Source: UBA1443 sp964445745 (GTDB taxonomy: Bacteria > Omnitrophota > Omnitrophia > Omnitrophales > Aquincolibacteriaceae). Taken from it: 51,744 nucleotides of DNA. Location: NCBI GenBank assembly GCA_964445745.1, contig CAYULU010000007.1:1-51744 (forward strand). Direction: 5' to 3'. Below, piece after piece: positions 48,801 through 51,744 of this stretch (positions are counted from its first letter, which is position 1; the number at the start of each line of letters is the position of its first letter). The position numbers were made by a program, and so were the translations under genes. The notes under the pieces were generated by a model. It was not told the DNA's origin. It saw only the letters and a program-made list of their open reading frames with translations, and made no database searches.

Positions 48801-51744
48801 AAAGTTCCAGCGGGATGGGGAGTGGGTGACCCAAAGCTATGAAGAGGGACGCTTGTCCCAAATGTGCTATGACTCGGGGTCATGCGATACCTACACTTAT
48901 GATCTGTCCAACAACTTAGTCACGATCCGGAATGATACGGCGACCTGGGTTTATCAAATGGGAGGTGACCAGAAACTGGGAGGGGGCGATGATTTTCTGA
49001 TTTCGATGGGGGAAGCAGACTTAGATTTGGTCAGCCTTTATACAATGTTCGGTGCAAATCTTAGCCAGGGAAATACTCAGCTAAAAAATGGTTCTTTTGA
49101 CACAACGAACGCGCAAGGGGAAACCATCCGGTATTTCTTTGATGCACAAGGGGCGTTGGTCGGCCTAAAGAATTTGAATAAGGGTGCTATGTTGAGGTTT
49201 TTGCCCAATCGCTCGGCGATTCTCACTCTGAGTGATGGACGATCCGCGAATATTAATCTCGGGGCCGATGGGATACTTGGCGCAGGGGATGAATTTTCAG
49301 GTACAAGTCTGGAAGAGTTAACGGCCATGTTCGGATCAATAGGAAATCTTGTGTTAACCAGCCAGACGGCGAGTGGGGAGACCATTGAAAACCGTTACTG
49401 GTATGGGAAATTGATCGAATCCCGAACAGAAGATGGGGATTCCATCCTGTTTGACTGGGCCCACCAAAAGGGAGAAGTAACATTCGTGGATGGTAAGACG
49501 GCCACCCTGAATTTTGGCGCGGACGGTTTTTACGGTACTTCGGATGATACGCTGTCTTATCAGGATACCTTGGGGAATACTTTTATGTACGACCGGCTGG
49601 GGCGTCTCATCGGTTTGACCGACCAGACACATCAGACCCAGACGGCTTTTGATTTTTCGACAGACGGTGAAGTCCAGATTTATGTGACCGATCTGGCGAC
49701 GGATACGATGGTCAACACAGTTGCCTTGTCGCTCGGCGCAGACGGTAAGTTAGGCACGTCGGATGATCTTCTTTTGTCCCTGACTGGCATGCGGGACGAC
49801 CAGACTTTTACGCAAGTTTTCGATGCGAACGGCCGGATGACGGAAGCGATCGGCTATTTTGAAACGGCCAGGGTTGATGCGCTTGGCCGGTATATCAGGG
49901 CGGACGGAACGATTGCCATGACGGCGGAGGAAGCTGACAAAGTCATGGCTTACCAGCGGACGAGTTATAACTGGAGCGAAGCCGGAAAGGTTACGATCTC
50001 GACCTATGATAAGGAAGGCGCCGCGGACCCCGTAAGTCGCATGATATACAACCTCAACGCGGATGGTAGCCTCGGGAATGTCGTGGAAGCAATGCTGTAC
50101 AATGGCGAGGGAAGCTTTTTTTATCGCGAGCGCTATGACGATCAGGGCCGGGTCACGTATTACCAAAATATCTCGACCGGCGATGAACTTCGTTATACCT
50201 ACAATGACACGGACCACACCTTCACAGTCACTTCAAGCCTCGGTTTCTTTTCCCAGACTTTCAAATATGCCGAGGGCCATGAAGGGGACAGCCGTTTTGC
50301 GTATGTGATCAAGGAAAGCCGTGATGGAGTGAACCGGAACTGGGATGAACACGGGAACATCACTTCGGTGACGGATAAAGACGGCGTAACGACCTATTTC
50401 CAGAACGGCGTGATGGCCGCGGTGGTGGCCAAAGACGGCACCATTATTCAACAGTTCCAGCAGTATGTGGATCCTTATTCGGGTGTGATAACAGGAGTTG
50501 GTTTCGAGAATCTAGGAGCGACTCGTGAGTTTGTTGATGACGGAGAAGACGATCTGGGCCGTAAAATTTTTAAAATGGTGTTTGCGAACGGCGTGACCGT
50601 CAGCTACGTAGAGGAGGAGGACGGAAAGCGAGTGTTTTTAGATACCACGCATGTGAAAGCAGCAGAATTTCAACAAGGGACGGACCCTGAGACGGGAACG
50701 CTGACGATTAGGTTCAGTGATGGTCGCCGTGCTGTTTATTCGCAATCGGGTGGTTTTTATGAAATCAAGGAGATGGTAGGACTTTATGGGGAAAAAGAGA
50801 CGTATGTTTATGATGATAAGGGTCTTTTGTATTCAGAGCGTGATGACGGAAGCCGCACTTATTACGTTAGGGGGGGTGATAACGGGCAAACTTTGTTAAA
50901 CGGAGCGCCCGGAGTGGGAAACCCGTTTGTGGATCGCATCGAATCCGGGACGACAGTGACGCGATATTGCTACGACGACGGATGCACGAACCAGTCGATG
51001 ACAAAGGACAGTAAACTTACAAGGACGGAGGAGTGGGTTGCCGGGAGTGATGGTGTCCAAGGTAGTGATGACGATATTCTCTTGGCGGTCTCTCAGTATG
51101 ATGCAGAAGGCCGGATTAAGACGATGTATCGCTACGATCTGGATGGTTCGGCCGTGGAAAGCTACACGACGTTTACCTATTTCATGAATGATGATGCTGA
51201 TAAGGAGAAACCGGAATACCGGATGACTTCTGTTCAAACCCAGTATAACGTGCAGGATTTGAACAAAAAACATGAAACCATTAACGTCGGAGAAGATGGC
51301 TGGGTGAATAGTAAAACCTATTTCATGCCGAACGGTGATAATTCAGCAGAGCGCGAGGATGTTTTTAGGCAGGGGATTATTGACCGTGTTGAGACATTTT
51401 CCCGGGTGATGGGGACGGGAGGGACGTGGGAAACGGACAGCCTTGGTAGTTATCTCACGACACGGGATCAAGTATTACGTTATGAGCTCGGGTCAAATGT
51501 TGCGAAGGCCGATCGGATTGTGACTTATAAGGAAGGACTTGGGACAACAGCTTGTTCGGGAGATTTTTCGCTTTGCCAGGCGGCGTCTTACGAGGTCCAG
51601 CATTATATAGGAGGCTCTAACAAAGTTGATTTTATCAAACGCTATATTGTCAAAGGCGATCTGGATGAGGTTCCGGGCTCGGGTTCGCGGGCGGATGTTC
51701 TGCACAGCACCTATCGGCAGATCCAACTCGATGAACGGACGACA
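45811..51744 (+). CDS. Giant secreted YD-type repeat protein, 3' partial
   Basis: The frame stays open from ATG 45811 to the last base, giving at least 1978 residues without a stop. AAAGGAGGT about ten bases upstream is a very strong ribosome site. Residues 16-28 form the hydrophobic core of a signal peptide, with likely cleavage near VSA (residue 37). Residues 38-115 are a proline-, serine- and threonine-rich linker. The body is beta-rich with scattered YD-type units such as YEYDISGRL, YDDEGRQIRES, YDRLGRLIGLTD, YDDQGRVTYY, YVYDDKGLLY and YDAEGRIKTMYRYD. These resemble RHS/YD repeats. At least seven GADGxxGTxDD-like acidic motifs occur between residues 756 and 1755. Two aromatic-rich half-repeats near residues 130-420 look like an N-terminal version of the same fold. 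No RHS core or toxin domain is visible; the C-terminus is beyond the window. Likely surface-exposed or secreted. Confidence 0.88.
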   Translation, partial: MFAACHGDHKPVALRAISLFVIFVFLFTQSDVQLVSAYSVPHVPPVDLPASDSGDLDKINYMQDFENLQQSVTQQTQSPLTEASAGQDGQSIPLAPGLPDEVTPDITTNFLSEINPLLNSSDKGEPTVETDNGVVTYRYSDQTYFSYQSSTGEIVEICDFTKEVTNETTGATEYVLETRQFDYSQSGKVTVTTLAMGEAEDTYQTFSLEGDGSLGDLLESGYVISGTRVCMREYDGNRMIVYGTVTETSGGVSTAFLIVQEYEKAPDSGNYRLVRYTKGSEDADGSMLYQMDLEIRYDDDAGTLTLIDRNPDAQEGNHSFWEYALEPDQVLGVLLAIGEMDLEGNTEIYRIEYGADTYTMTRADDPEYILVFERLTNDGFGRILKYRNDEHDVEFLYERDSVTGAETVTILNFTNDTFIKMGFVPGSSPAEETSGLLDSPDNIVSGGTFTLVGTVPTYKNILTRSGNEWIVEDPEDERIFYVYSSFPSTEWGGLIRSRGPPEEGATTLADYLYEYDISGRLVVLDLTNLVYAVYDFTNAESPRLTEQGTIAIDDSGHVTSKTATRIYSDAVTLPLATPPPVPDDLTAYDAAQEALQTLIPDIDISAISRSPISSPLVNPGSLTVVLTYSDVQYFFSYDIQNQKAVLIKKRTPDWGTTSFKVIEYDDEGRQIRESKEDENAVLTVLKEYRYHLEGKIVTINFTNAIRTITVSKLNADGTPGETIQSGYFGVHNASGPCYSIGDVDADPASWKWYDYGADGIMVTADDRETSAPPRGVVAEPGPGRFLPGGEGYSTDDLYRRLIRRVRDYKECTEEKSRPTGSTALKCEEILDEVGALIRKLEDEQYRSLGGARKGEDGGGGPNDLNYHTNTFVPEAILPTLMGQGPAPANAVQIGTDADGNAILSWGGYIGVWKAGAGGLGSADDELLSLTDVATGTTWDYADGRAISAKDSAGNILAEYGYDDETKMLMVTQADGSVFKYSYRDSGDPFGTSTLTSAKFQRDGEWVTQSYEEGRLSQMCYDSGSCDTYTYDLSNNLVTIRNDTATWVYQMGGDQKLGGGDDFLISMGEADLDLVSLYTMFGANLSQGNTQLKNGSFDTTNAQGETIRYFFDAQGALVGLKNLNKGAMLRFLPNRSAILTLSDGRSANINLGADGILGAGDEFSGTSLEELTAMFGSIGNLVLTSQTASGETIENRYWYGKLIESRTEDGDSILFDWAHQKGEVTFVDGKTATLNFGADGFYGTSDDTLSYQDTLGNTFMYDRLGRLIGLTDQTHQTQTAFDFSTDGEVQIYVTDLATDTMVNTVALSLGADGKLGTSDDLLLSLTGMRDDQTFTQVFDANGRMTEAIGYFETARVDALGRYIRADGTIAMTAEEADKVMAYQRTSYNWSEAGKVTISTYDKEGAADPVSRMIYNLNADGSLGNVVEAMLYNGEGSFFYRERYDDQGRVTYYQNISTGDELRYTYNDTDHTFTVTSSLGFFSQTFKYAEGHEGDSRFAYVIKESRDGVNRNWDEHGNITSVTDKDGVTTYFQNGVMAAVVAKDGTIIQQFQQYVDPYSGVITGVGFENLGATREFVDDGEDDLGRKIFKMVFANGVTVSYVEEEDGKRVFLDTTHVKAAEFQQGTDPETGTLTIRFSDGRRAVYSQSGGFYEIKEMVGLYGEKETYVYDDKGLLYSERDDGSRTYYVRGGDNGQTLLNGAPGVGNPFVDRIESGTTVTRYCYDDGCTNQSMTKDSKLTRTEEWVAGSDGVQGSDDDILLAVSQYDAEGRIKTMYRYDLDGSAVESYTTFTYFMNDDADKEKPEYRMTSVQTQYNVQDLNKKHETINVGEDGWVNSKTYFMPNGDNSAEREDVFRQGIIDRVETFSRVMGTGGTWETDSLGSYLTTRDQVLRYELGSNVAKADRIVTYKEGLGTTACSGDFSLCQAASYEVQHYIGGSNKVDFIKRYIVKGDLDEVPGSGSRADVLHSTYRQIQLDERTT
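48076..51075 (+). repeat. Seven GADGxxGTxDD-type motifs inside the giant protein
   Basis: Copies at residues 756 (GADGIMVTADD), 915 (GAGGLGSADDE), 1051 (GGDQKLGGGDD), 1151 (GADGILGAGDE), 1236 (GADGFYGTSDD), 1309 (GADGKLGTSDD) and 1745 (GSDGVQGSDDD) share a common frame. Spacing is about 70-140 residues in the central part. The aspartate pattern resembles calcium-binding loops of dockerin or thrombospondin-3 type, but calcium binding is inference. Confidence 0.75.

Noticed and set aside
45811..51744. The giant gene as a polymorphic toxin
   Set aside because: No RHS core, no C-terminal toxin region and no immunity gene are visible within the window.

Overview
The window is one dense, almost wholly plus-strand block of bacterial chromosome. 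The only minus-strand gene is a tRNA-Asp. It suggests a Gram-negative bacterium of the PVC superphylum, possibly Omnitrophota. The evidence is a Minf_1886-type PVC-restricted protein at 16799-17182, meso-diaminopimelate peptidoglycan (a DNPR motif in MurE), an outer-membrane secretin system (PilMNOPQ) and an AsmA-type envelope protein. The phylum-level assignment is inference.

Region 1 (1-11487) is a division and cell wall cluster: murE (5' end cut off), murF, mraY, murD, ftsW, murG, murC, ddl, ftsQ, ftsA. These genes turn UDP-MurNAc-peptides into lipid II and begin divisome assembly. murB and ftsZ, often found in such clusters, are absent here. Region 2 (11571-17182) is a glycine cleavage operon (gcvT, gcvH, gcvPA, gcvPB), then a lipoate ligase-like gene that could load GcvH and the Minf_1886 gene. 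Region 3 (17255-26610) holds housekeeping genes: a UvrD/PcrA helicase, a J-domain protein, a LOG-family protein, convergent tRNA-Val and tRNA-Asp, rimO, a fused pgsA-pgpA gene, cinA (split by a scaffold gap), thpR and an endonuclease III-like glycosylase.

Region 4 (26668-36897) is a type IV pilus / type II secretion-like locus. It has a stand-alone MshEN domain, two tandem GspE/PilB ATPases, PilC, a major pilin with its own promoter and strong terminator, then pilMNOPQ. No prepilin peptidase or PilT is present. Region 5 (37200-45506) contains RNase E/G behind a long leader, rmuC, a basic-tailed EF-Tu domain II-like protein, a small zinc-ribbon protein, a CCA-adding enzyme, a degenerate secreted SNase-like protein, an AsmA protein, a tandem-ACT (GcvR-like) protein and peptide deformylase.

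Region 6 (45507-51744) is the most unusual. A near-consensus promoter preceded by three TAGCA repeats at exact 10-base spacing leads into a leader with a terminator-like hairpin. It then enters a giant secreted YD-type repeat protein that stays open to the end of the window (at least 1978 residues). That protein carries at least seven copies of a GADGxxGTxDD-like acidic motif.

The 100-N gap at 24451-24550 is flanked by identical 55-base sequences. Collapsing one copy and the Ns restores an intact cinA, so this is best read as an assembly artefact.
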